Assembly (NCBI GenBank): GCA_019456145.1
Contig: VRUL01000001.1
Coordinates: forward strand, 248,001 to 312,000
Source of the DNA: Planctomycetota bacterium
GTDB lineage: Bacteria; Planctomycetota; Phycisphaerae; Sedimentisphaerales; Anaerobacaceae
Direction: 5' to 3'
Length of the DNA: 64,000 bases
Both the position numbers and the translations under genes were made by a program. This document shows positions 57,401 to 64,000 of this stretch, in pieces; the first letter of the stretch is position 1, and each line of letters opens with the position of its first letter. The notes beneath the pieces are model-generated. The model saw nothing but the letters and a program-made list of their open reading frames with translations, made no database searches and had not been told where the DNA came from.

Positions 57401-57765
57401 CAAGAACTACCATAATGTATTGCCTGTGGAAAACCAAGGGCCTTACTATCAGGCCCTGGCGCCAGGATGTTATCTTCGGGGCGGTGCAGGATGGTGACAC
57501 GCTCAAAATCACCATGCGGGCAGAGAAGGATTGGCAGGGCAAACTTATTTTTGATACGCCGCGTCATAAGACGGTTATGAAGATGCCCATTGACTGGCCG
57601 CGCATCAACCAGTTCCCCGAATGGTTTACCGTCGAAGCAGGCAAATCCTATATCGGTCACGACCTGGCATCCAATTCCGGGGTAACTCTTACAGGCAAAC
57701 AATTGCATGAAGGTATAACTATACACTTGAAGGCCGGCACCGAACGGCGCTGGCTTGTAAAGTAA
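54406..57765 (+). CDS. Secreted FAD-dependent oxidoreductase with CBM-like and six-hairpin domains
   Basis: 1119 residues. Signal peptide at about 1-30 (LFVVLLYSIVSTASA). Residues 33-165 form a CBM-like beta sandwich (VLLEAESFEDLGGW). The FAD domain begins at about 195 with the dinucleotide motif VVVGGGIAGT and runs through NNSSEVRVHLNG, in the FAD-oxidoreductase family with PF12831-like members. Residues about 630-1010 form a helical six-hairpin-like (alpha/alpha toroid) domain and the last 100 residues a beta-domain. It would oxidise a polysaccharide-derived sugar. It starts 18 nt after the sulfatase. Confidence 0.82.
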   Translation: MIKMKKRKHILNSLLFVVLLYSIVSTASADTVLLEAESFEDLGGWVIDQQFMDQMGSPYLLAHGLGEQVNDAVTKVRFPATGKYRVWVRSRDWVAPWKAPGAPGRFQLLIEGRPLETVFGAEGADWHWQDGGTVEITKKQAKIKLHDLTGFEGRCDAIVFTTDTNFKPPNQGQGLNRFRRKLLGLPDAPEDAGRYDLVVVGGGIAGTCTAVSAARLGLQVALIQNRPVLGGNNSSEVRVHLNGKINLPPYPALGNVVKELDSGKRGNAQPASNYDDQKKLRVVQAEKNIRLFLNTHAYKVEKKGSRITAIFAKNLITGKELRFAAPLFADCTGDGTIGFLAGADYRYGREGRAQTAESLAPKEPDKMTMGASVQWYTEKTDESSTFPDCPWALQFNEESCQRLTRGDWDWETGLNRDQITEFESIRDHALRAVYGNWAFLKNSSGDKVKYEKLKLSWVAYIAGKRESRRLLGDVILQQQDIQQKKEFPDAFVTTTWTIDLHYPAPENTKHFPGQEFRTIAKFTRIDPYPIPYRCLYSRNVNNLMMAGRCISVTHVALGTVRVMRTCGMMGEVIGMAASLCNKHNTDPRGVYQRYLTELKELAKRGVGKSDMASDDAFRQAMENGQLANEGFIRCRNFVKGWLKHADPATGLIPRNLNRNKDIWNAQDSAADNYPFMVLTAAVTDRPMFDGRMLDMLGTEIKLTSRIGNLPDTYSFSKKNFQSAQPDIGRIIFGSSEYIKDGLLPLTEWLGPSPWCDRMIGILDDIWKHAPVDTRYGKIPSTSQEINGEMLQVLSRIYWMTGDRKYLEYAIRLGDYYLLDEHHPTKNAQRLSLDDHGCEIISGLCELYAMVNFARPEKKRAYQEPIHEMLDRILEIGRHEHGLFYNRINPQTGEHAGDLTDNWGYDLNGFYTVYLIDKTESYRQAVRYALGNLTQYYSDYKWEGGGADGYADSIEGAINLYNREPIRSAEKWLDYSTKLMWKIQKPDGIVEGWHGDGNFARTTIMYCLWKTKGLTIRPWRQDVIFGAVQDGDTLKITMRAEKDWQGKLIFDTPRHKTVMKMPIDWPRINQFPEWFTVEAGKSYIGHDLASNSGVTLTGKQLHEGITIHLKAGTERRWLVK

Positions 57766-57845
57766 CCGCGAGAAATCACGCAAAAGCGTATTTGCGTACT
57801 TGTCTACTTGCTCCGGATAACATTCAAAAAAAGGGGGTTTTAATA

Positions 57846-59342
57846 ATGACAAAATCAACTATGGGCAATTCAGCAGGAACCTGCAATATCGAAAAAGCAG
57901 CTAACATTTATGAGAGTTTACGCCGTACTCGACCGGCGGCAAAGCAGGACCTTAAAAATTACGTCAAAGTCTTTCTGGGTATTGATGTCCCGGACAAAAA
58001 AATCTGCCCCGAACATAATAGGCCGATGGATTATCTCTGGCATGCTTTCTCGGCTGACTTTGCTGTCGAAGGAAAAGCAAACGCTGACGCGATTGTCTGG
58101 GCCAACCGTGCCGGCGGCAAGACTGAATTGGCTGCGGTCGCGACGCTTTTGGATTGTGTCTTTAAGCCGAACTGCCGGGTCAGGATACTGGGCGGCTCAG
58201 GTGAGCAATCCGGCAGGTTGTACCAATACCTCACCACCTTTTTATGGAACGGCTTCGAAGAGTTTCTGGCAGGCCCGGCCCTGAAAGCAAAATGCAGCTT
58301 TGTTAACGGCTCTTCCGTCGAGGTCCTGACCCAATCGGCGACAAGTGTTCGCGGCCAGCACATTCACAAACTTCGCTGTGATGAGGTCGAGCTTTTCGAC
58401 CAGGATGTTTTTGCAGCCGCAAAGTTCACCACGCAGAGCACCGAAAATCTTCTCGCCGCTATGGAGATTATCAGCACTATGCATCGTCCTTATGGCTTGA
58501 TGCAAAAAGTTGTTTCCGATGCAGTTTGCTTCGGCACGCCGGTCTTTAAATGGTGCATGTGGGAAGTGATTGAAAAGTGCGCCGATAGAAGCTGCTCTCA
58601 GTGTCCCTTATTGGAAGACTGCCGGGGAAAGGCAAGGATTGCTGACGGTTATCTGAAAATTGACGATTGTATAACGCAGATGCGCCGGGCCAGCAGGGCA
58701 GGCTTCGAGGCTGAGATGCTCTGCAAAAGGCCTTCTCTGGAGAATGTGGTCTTTGACGAGTTCGACCCGGCCAGGCATGTCCGGCCTGTCGATTATGATC
58801 CGAATCTGCCGCTATACCGCGCGCTTGATTTTGGCTTTGTAAATCCCTTTGTGTGTTTGTGGATTCAGGTCGATAGTGCCGGCGTTGTGCGCATAATAGA
58901 TGAGTATGTTCGAAGCCGCGCGACGATTGACGTGCACGTTGGCGAGATTAAGAGCCACACACCCGGCGGTGAAAGTAAAGTGGCTGCGACCTTTTGTGAT
59001 CCCGCCGGTGCAGGCGTAAATGATATCACTGGCACAAGTGTCGTTCGTGAACTGCGGACGATGGGGATAAGGGCCCGGTATCGGCGAAGCGGCATCCTGG
59101 AGGGTATTGAGCTTGTCCGAAGGGCCATTCGGGCCGGCGATGGCAAAGGCCGGCTTGTGATCTCACCGAAGTGTCAGCGGCTGATTGAGGCGATGCGGTG
59201 TTATCATTACCCTGAGCCCGGCAGTGCCGCCGCAGGCGAGCTGCCGCTAAAAGACGGCGTCTACGACCATCCAATCGACGCATTGCGCTATTTCTTCGTC
59301 AACCACACCCGCTCCGCAAAAACCACCACCAGACGCTATTAG
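57846..59342 (+). CDS. Terminase large subunit-like ATPase/nuclease
   Basis: 498 residues from ATG 57846 with GGGGG upstream; the frame reads back to a TTG. A Walker A-like loop is NRAGGKT at 87-93 (K92) and Walker B is CDEVELF with D179/E180. The C-terminal nuclease fold has D328 (LDFGF), D385 (CDPAGAG) and D478 (DHPIDAL), so both activities look intact. It also carries an unusual four-cysteine motif, C245/C250/C253/C259 (CSQCPLLEDC), that could hold zinc or Fe-S. Large terminases pump and cut phage DNA, but there are no portal or capsid genes here. It lies 80 nt after the oxidoreductase. Confidence 0.85.
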   Translation: MTKSTMGNSAGTCNIEKAANIYESLRRTRPAAKQDLKNYVKVFLGIDVPDKKICPEHNRPMDYLWHAFSADFAVEGKANADAIVWANRAGGKTELAAVATLLDCVFKPNCRVRILGGSGEQSGRLYQYLTTFLWNGFEEFLAGPALKAKCSFVNGSSVEVLTQSATSVRGQHIHKLRCDEVELFDQDVFAAAKFTTQSTENLLAAMEIISTMHRPYGLMQKVVSDAVCFGTPVFKWCMWEVIEKCADRSCSQCPLLEDCRGKARIADGYLKIDDCITQMRRASRAGFEAEMLCKRPSLENVVFDEFDPARHVRPVDYDPNLPLYRALDFGFVNPFVCLWIQVDSAGVVRIIDEYVRSRATIDVHVGEIKSHTPGGESKVAATFCDPAGAGVNDITGTSVVRELRTMGIRARYRRSGILEGIELVRRAIRAGDGKGRLVISPKCQRLIEAMRCYHYPEPGSAAAGELPLKDGVYDHPIDALRYFFVNHTRSAKTTTRRY

Positions 59343-59453
59343 TGTGCTAAGATAAATCTGCTGCCGGTTAACAATCATACGGCTTTTCTTTGACTTCTCA
59401 CAGCCGCTGTTATAAACTATATAAGATCAAAGAATTTTCGGGCGGCAAAAACG

Positions 59454-60200
59454 ATGAATTACCAGTTCGACAAAGAGCATATAAACCAGCACGTGGTTAA
59501 ATACGGCGTGGACGTCCGGCCGGCCATCGTACTTAAACAGGATAAAACCAAGCTCCAGGACTATTGCAACACACTTATAGAAAAGTTTCCACAGGTATTT
59601 GAGACCCTCATAGCGGGCCCCAGGCAGTTGCGGGTGCAAAAGACATTCTTGCTCTCCAACAATAAACGGGCCGAGATACCCACATTCGTATTAACCGCCA
59701 GAGGTCCCCTTTTTACTTTTCCGCAGCGCTTGTATATCGACGGCGTACAGGATTTAGATGTCCCTCAGAGGGATAAAATATTTCGCAAAGCTCTGGATGA
59801 ACTCAGAGCCAAATTTGTAGACCGGGCCGTACCCCGCATAGGCGTGATTCATGAATTTGTCTTTGACACTGGCACGATAGACTCAGTCCGGATTTTAGCC
59901 AGCAGCTTGAAAAATGACGTGTGGAAGCGAAAGGCTAAAAATTTGCGTTTCTGGCTCGATACTTCGATAGAAGGCAAAAACATCAATATACAGATAAAGC
60001 CGACTCAGTTAAGACAGTTCGCCGGAGGTGCCGGTAATGTTCCTAATCCGGATGTGGCGTTCGGCATAATTGTAAACGTAGATATTTATAACCAGAAAAT
60101 CAAGGGTGATTTGACCGGCAGTGAGGTCCGCGATATTGTTACCTTTGCTAACGACTATGTACCGGAAGAGCTGATTAAATTTTTGAACAATGAGGATTAG
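59454..60200 (+). CDS. Conserved-looking protein of unknown function
   Basis: 248 residues with no signal peptide, no membrane segment and no motif that I recognise. Alternating hydrophobic strands (PTFVLTARGPLFTFP, IGVIHEFVFDTG, NPDVAFGIIVNVDI) suggest an alpha/beta domain. It is separated from the terminase-like gene by 111 nt and could be part of that unit. No start other than ATG 59454 is favoured. Confidence 0.55.
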   Translation: MNYQFDKEHINQHVVKYGVDVRPAIVLKQDKTKLQDYCNTLIEKFPQVFETLIAGPRQLRVQKTFLLSNNKRAEIPTFVLTARGPLFTFPQRLYIDGVQDLDVPQRDKIFRKALDELRAKFVDRAVPRIGVIHEFVFDTGTIDSVRILASSLKNDVWKRKAKNLRFWLDTSIEGKNINIQIKPTQLRQFAGGAGNVPNPDVAFGIIVNVDIYNQKIKGDLTGSEVRDIVTFANDYVPEELIKFLNNED

Positions 60201-60360
60201 AGGGCTTTCCGGGGGCATGTAGCCGCCTTTGTTGCCGGCCGATAAAAACCTAACCCACACCTTGCTATACCCCTTCATCAATTACAAACACAGAAGCAAA
60301 ACCTGCTTTTAACTGTCTGTGAAATTTGAGGTGATTGACCATCCTCGGCGCATAAAAAAA

Positions 60361-60411
60361 ACAGGGCTGGGAGCGGAGGGAGAGGAGAAAGCGAGATAAT
60401 CCCAGCCCTGT
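60361..60411 (+). ncRNA. Hairpin with purine-rich GGA loop, copy 1
   Basis: ACAGGGCTGGGA (60361-60372) pairs perfectly, 12 bp, with TCCCAGCCCTGT (60400-60411). The 27-nt loop (GCGGAGGGAGAGGAGAAAGC and on) is nearly all purine and has three GGA triplets. There is no T-run, so it is not a standard terminator. It is related in layout to the three at 61970-62279. Confidence 0.55.
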
Positions 60412-60870
60412 AAAAATGCTTTATCTTTATATATATTGTCTTACATATACAGTCTTACTCCAAAAGTAAATACTTTTTTTAAAAAAAAATGTTCATCTCT
60501 ATGAAAAAATAATATCCGAAGGAAATTTCCTGGCAAAACTCGTTAAAAATAAGTGCCGGCGTTAAGACAAAAGTGGCCATTTTTAATATTTCACTGGGAT
60601 TTTAATGAAATTCTTATATATGAGATAAGTATAAATACTTATATAATTAAGATAAATATAATTCGATGATAATTTTTTTGGTTCAATTATGCTGACAAAA
60701 ACCGTCGTAGGAGATTCCATTCTGAAATACCTGGCAAAACGTGAACCGCCGCTATATCACAACCGTCCTGCCGGAATCAGAAAAGCCCTGTTTACAGCAC
60801 AGCTCTTACGGGACCGATATATACTGTTCTCATCACAATAGAAGACTCATTCTCAAATAGGAAACAATAA
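60412..60870. other. AT-rich intergenic region
   Basis: Contains TATA-like repeats (AAGTATaaATACTT near 60628-60641), a repeated CCTGGCAAAAC (near 60529 and 60730) and a possible 50-codon frame (60689-60841) with no ribosome site. I do not call a gene. Confidence 0.35.
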
Positions 60871-61920
60871 ATGTACCGGATTAGAATACATACGTTAATC
60901 AGTACACTGGCAATTATCTTCAGCGGATGTTTTGTGATGCAGGTCTCCGGGAGCGATTCTGTGGACAGGCCTGTATTGAGGCCTGAAATTCAGGGGCAGT
61001 GGTGGCAGGTTGCAGGCAATCCCGACCTTGGCCGGTTCACAAACCCCGGACAACAGCCGGTCGATTTCGCTATCTGGCAGGCTAAGGATGGTACCTGGCA
61101 GCTCTGGTCATGTATCAGGAATACCAAATGCGGCGGGAACACCAGGTTGTTTTATCGCTGGGAAGCCAAAAAGCTCACAGACCGAAACTGGAAGCCAATG
61201 GGCATTGCTATGCAGGCAGATGTTAAACTTGGCGAGCAGAAAGGAGGATTGCAGGCACCGCATGTCATCAAGGTCGCTAACGTCTATTATATGTTCTATG
61301 GCGACTGGATTCGTATCTGCCTTGCAAAAAGCGATGATGGCAAAATATTCACGCGACTCTTGAATGAAAACCGGCAGCCCGACCTGTTTTCAGGACCTTA
61401 CAATAACACGCGTGATGCGATGGTCCTAATTGCAGATAAGAAATACTATTGTTACTACACAGGCCATTCAACTGAAGAAAACATTGGTGCGGACTTTTGC
61501 CGAACATCAAAGGATTTGCGCAGGTGGAGCAAGCCGGTTAAGGTGGCCGCCGGCGGACGGGCCGGAGGCACGAAGTATTCGGCAGAGTGTCCTCACGTGG
61601 TCTACATCCCGGGCACAAAACCAAACAAAAGACGTTTGGGAACCCGGGAAAATACCGGGCTGTATTATCTCTTTCGCACGCAGAGGTATGGCAAAAATAA
61701 TGTAAGCTCCATATATGCTTCTCCTGACCCACTGAATTTCGGGGTTGATGATGACCGTTATTTCATTGGCACGTTGGCCGTAGCGGCACCTGAGATCCTC
61801 AAGTACAATAATCAGTATTACATCGCTGCTCTTTTACCGGGCCTTAACGGCATTAGGGTCGCAAAGTTGAAATGGGTTCCCATAGAAGCAAAAGACGGAG
61901 CTTCTCATATATTAGACTGA
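60871..61920 (+). CDS. Secreted glycoside hydrolase-like five-bladed propeller (GH43/GH32-like)
   Basis: 349 residues. Signal peptide at about 1-27 (LAIIFSGCFVMQVSG). The rest has propeller blades typical of GH43/GH117-like proteins: PVDFAIWQAKDGTWQLWSC, QAPHVIKVANVYYMFYGDW, YKKIFTR-type strands and RDAMVLIADKKYYCYYTGH. Candidate acidic residues are present in blades 1, 3 and 4, but the family is not fixed by motif. A sugar-degrading role fits the sulfatase and oxidoreductase nearby. AGGAAAC lies before the ATG. Confidence 0.75.
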   Translation: MYRIRIHTLISTLAIIFSGCFVMQVSGSDSVDRPVLRPEIQGQWWQVAGNPDLGRFTNPGQQPVDFAIWQAKDGTWQLWSCIRNTKCGGNTRLFYRWEAKKLTDRNWKPMGIAMQADVKLGEQKGGLQAPHVIKVANVYYMFYGDWIRICLAKSDDGKIFTRLLNENRQPDLFSGPYNNTRDAMVLIADKKYYCYYTGHSTEENIGADFCRTSKDLRRWSKPVKVAAGGRAGGTKYSAECPHVVYIPGTKPNKRRLGTRENTGLYYLFRTQRYGKNNVSSIYASPDPLNFGVDDDRYFIGTLAVAAPEILKYNNQYYIAALLPGLNGIRVAKLKWVPIEAKDGASHILD

Positions 61921-61969
61921 TAAGACGGCCTTGTTCAACGGCAGGGGGCATACTTTGTTTTCTCTAAGA

Positions 61970-62365
61970 ATGGGCTGAAGTCAGAGAGGAAGAAGAAAAA
62001 TAGAAAATTCCCGCCCGTGGTCTTTAAAGTACGTCATCCTTTCAACCGATAAAAAAATAGGGCTGAGGTCAAGAGGGAGGAGGGAGGAAAGAGAAGAAAG
62101 ATGACCTCAGCCCATTATATCTGCAGTTAATTATCCCTTCGGCTTATAAAAAGTCTGTCCGCTCCGTTATCCAGGATCTTAATTTACAATTTATCAGCAC
62201 CAATGCCGGATTAAATTAACGATAAAATGGGCTGAGGCCAGGAGGTGATGAAAAAGAGGAGCTTAAAACCTCAGCCCGTGGTTGAGCATAAAATATATCT
62301 CTTACAGAAAAAACTAATAACATGTTAAGCCACCCTCCTTATTAGGTGGACGGGAAAATCCCCGT
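61970..62365 (+). ncRNA. Candidate structured RNA: GGA-loop hairpins 2-4 plus CTCCTTA-loop hairpin
   Basis: Hairpin 2: ATGGGC/GCCCGT (61970-61975/62013-62018), imperfect. Hairpin 3: GGGCTGAGGTCA/TGACCTCAGCCC (62060-62071/62102-62113), 12 bp perfect, with a 30-nt all-purine loop holding four GGA. Hairpin 4: ATGGGCTGAGG/CCTCAGCCCGT (62227-62237/62269-62279) with a loop containing AGGAGGTGAT, the exact complement of the 16S rRNA 3' tail. Then CCACC/GGTGG (62330-62349) with loop CTCCTTATTA, which looks like the 16S tail itself, and ACGGG/CCCGT (62350-62365). No large open frame. The pattern recalls CsrA-titrating or ribosome-mimic RNAs, an inference. Strand is assumed from the neighbouring genes. 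Confidence 0.5.
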
Positions 62366-62707
62366 ATAAAAACAATATAACAGAAAAATCGCAGATTGCA
62401 ATAAAAAAATCGATGTAGAGCAAACATTTTCTGGTTTTGACTAACTCAGAAATCGCCGGAAAAACCTTTATCAGGCAAAATCCTCAGTGCTAACATAGCC
62501 GAATGTGCCTTTGTTTCTGTGAAAAGGTATTCACAATATTTGCTGTCTCGCCGGATTTTCTTTTAATTTTTGGTTGAAACCGGTCATAATTGAGTAAGGA
62601 AATCCATTTCGGCAGGTGTCCATATTAGAAGGCGTGTTAACAATATTGGAATGGCCGGCCTTTGGTAGAGCTGATAAATTGAAACAGTTCAATGAAAGGG
62701 CAAAAAA
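62366..62707. other. Intergenic region before the redoxin gene
   Basis: AT-rich. No gene or strong inverted repeat seen. The promoter of the redoxin gene presumably lies here, but no box pair is clear. Confidence 0.3.
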
Positions 62708-63361
62708 ATGAAGAACAAAAGTTTTGCGATACTGGCAGTTCTGGCTCTATCAGTTGTAGTACTCACCGGCTGTGAGAGAAAAGAGCCTCTGGAGGAGCCT
62801 TCGAGAGAGCCTTCAAAAGAGCCTTCAAAGGAGATCGAGCCCGAAGTTGCCAGGAAAGCGCCTGGCTTTACAATAAAAGCCTTCGACGGCAAAACTATTA
62901 GTCTTTCCGACTTCAAGGGAAAAATTGTTGTTCTCGAGTGGTTCAATTACGAATGTCCCTTTGTCCTGCGGCACTACGGAAAAACAACTACGATGATTGA
63001 CCTTGCAAATAAGTATACGGACAAGAATGTCGTCTGGCTTGCGATAAACAGTACAAGCAATGCAACACCGGAAGCCAACATGGAATTTGCGCAAAATCGC
63101 AAACTCCCATATCCGATACTCGATGACACCTCCGGTACGGTGGCACGGGCCTACGGTGCGCAGACGACCCCGCATATGTTTGTTATAGACACAAAGGGAA
63201 GTATCGCCTACCAGGGCGCAATTGATAATGACGAAAGGGGCAGAAAGAGAAAAGGCGTAATTAACTATGTTGATAAGGCCTTGGCGGAGCTGACCGGCGG
63301 AAAAGAGGTAAGCACTACAGACACCATGCCGTATGGCTGTATTGTAAAGTTCACTAAATAA
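62708..63361 (+). CDS. Redoxin (AhpC/TSA-like) lipoprotein
   Basis: 217 residues. Lipoprotein signal peptide ending VLTGC (Cys22), then a charged Glu-Pro-Ser tether (EPSREPSKEPSKE). The thioredoxin-fold domain at about 50-195 (APGFTIKAFDGKTISLSDFKGK, then NYECPFVLRHYG) has one Cys in the ECPF motif, the position of a peroxidatic Cys, and no CxxC. A last Cys lies in MPYGCIVKF near the C-terminus. It may reduce peroxides or disulfides at the membrane surface. There is a GAAAGGGC ribosome site before ATG 62708. Confidence 0.83.
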   Translation: MKNKSFAILAVLALSVVVLTGCERKEPLEEPSREPSKEPSKEIEPEVARKAPGFTIKAFDGKTISLSDFKGKIVVLEWFNYECPFVLRHYGKTTTMIDLANKYTDKNVVWLAINSTSNATPEANMEFAQNRKLPYPILDDTSGTVARAYGAQTTPHMFVIDTKGSIAYQGAIDNDERGRKRKGVINYVDKALAELTGGKEVSTTDTMPYGCIVKFTK

Positions 63362-63776
63362 AACTGCCTAAGTTAATTAAATTTAGAGGCTTTTACGTCC
63401 TGTTGAAAACCTGAAAAAAAGGTCATTCTAAGCTATGCGAAGAATCTCATTTTGGATTTTACCCGGCGGCTTTGCTCGCTAAGCGATACATTTTTCGACC
63501 CCACAGAGATACGCATCGAAATAAAAAAATATAAAGTCTTTTGAATAAATTAAGTCTTCGCTGTGTATATTAATAAGGAAATATAAAATATTGAAATTAG
63601 GCGTAATTTGACGATGAAAGCTTGTTTTCTCGAGTTTTCATTATAACAAACGGGAGAATCCAAAGATGTAATTGTATTTTACAACCGGATTTGGTATTCT
63701 GTTACAATGGTTGCTCAATAGCATAGTTGAGCTAATAAGTATGGGAAATATCATTTTAATTTAAGAAGGAGGCACC
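63362..63776. other. Intergenic region with degenerate dispersed repeat
   Basis: Near 63421-63450 the sequence GGTCATTCTAAGCTATGCGAAGAATCTC is a diverged copy of the CATTCTGAGCG-type repeat at 23965-24060. The rest is AT-rich with no gene. Confidence 0.35.
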
Positions 63777-64000
63777 GTGATTAAATCAAGAGGTTTCAGA
63801 AACGCTTTGTTTGCGGGGATAGTGGTTTTGCTGCTGACTCTCGGCAGTGTATGGGCTGGAAGTTCCAACAGGGCCCCCCGTGACAGAATATTGCGGACAG
63901 TGCCGGCAAAGAGCCTGTTTTGTGTGCGCATAAACAACCTTGATGGCACTTTGGACGCTGCCGATTTATTTTTGAAGGGCATTGCGCCTGAATCTTTCGA
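63777..64000 (+). CDS. Start of an exported protein (runs off the window edge)
   Basis: A GTG at 63777, seven bases after GAAGGAGG, opens a frame that reads to the window end: 74 full codons. It begins with a clear signal peptide (FRNALFAGIVVLLLTLGSVWA) and continues with VPAKSLFCVRINNLDGTLDA. Function unknown; more of the gene is needed. Confidence 0.7.
   Translation, partial: MIKSRGFRNALFAGIVVLLLTLGSVWAGSSNRAPRDRILRTVPAKSLFCVRINNLDGTLDAADLFLKGIAPESF

Overview
The window reads as a chromosomal segment of an anaerobic or microaerophilic planctomycete, most likely of the Phycisphaerae/Sedimentisphaerales type. This is an inference from gene content: dockerin-type tails on secreted proteins, a CotH/lamin-tail giant protein, a GLUG-repeat protein, a Tat-exported sulfatase, DUF1080/ThuA proteins, an HzsA-like haem protein and hybrid kinases ending in REC and Hpt. 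No rRNA or other taxonomic marker is present.

Layout. 1-9.3 kb (+): a signalling block with a HAMP-only membrane sensor, a haem-binding (CxxCH) hybrid kinase, a stand-alone receiver, a PAS-PAS hybrid kinase and a membrane polyferredoxin. A tRNA-Phe 3' fragment sits at the left edge, and related intergenic repeats precede three of the genes. 9.6-15.4 kb (-): a 1916-residue secreted CotH/lamin-tail/LamG protein. 15.5-20.7 kb (-): a chemotaxis-type operon (degenerate receiver, CheA, CheD-REC fusion, Hpt protein, CheB) ending in the C-terminal remnant of a methyl-accepting protein. 20.7-27 kb: hairpin-rich, repeat-rich DNA around a PepSY/flavodoxin lipoprotein (-) and a GLUG/dockerin protein (+). 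27-30 kb (+): two secreted proteins separated by an RHS-repeat remnant. 30.1-34 kb (-): a four-gene carbohydrate operon (SDR, class II aldolase, 2-hydroxyacid dehydrogenase, UroD-like). 34.3-37.3 kb (+): a secreted HzsA-related cytochrome. 37.6-45.4 kb: a C1 module, with NuoE-like, NuoF-like and FdhA-like formate dehydrogenase subunits (+) converging on folD and fhs (-). This would link CO2/formate to methylene-tetrahydrofolate. 45.9-49.3 kb (+): ThuA, sugar isomerase/epimerase and DUF1080-ThuA genes, probably for 3-keto-glycoside breakdown.

49.9-59.3 kb (+) is the most unusual region. A tight operon encodes an HTH protein, an ABC-type ATPase, a GNAT-like protein (together matching the COG2401 ATPase-acetyltransferase), a ParB-like protein and a small-terminase-like protein. 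A sulfatase and a large FAD oxidoreductase follow, then a terminase large subunit with intact-looking ATPase and nuclease residues plus a four-cysteine motif. No portal, capsid or tail gene is visible. 60.2-62.4 kb holds hairpins with purine-rich, GGA-containing loops, one of them carrying a complement of the 16S rRNA 3' end, followed by a hairpin whose loop resembles that 16S tail. The window ends with a GH43-like secreted protein, a redoxin lipoprotein and the start of an exported protein that runs off the edge.

All functions are assigned by reading motifs in the translated sequence. No database search was run.
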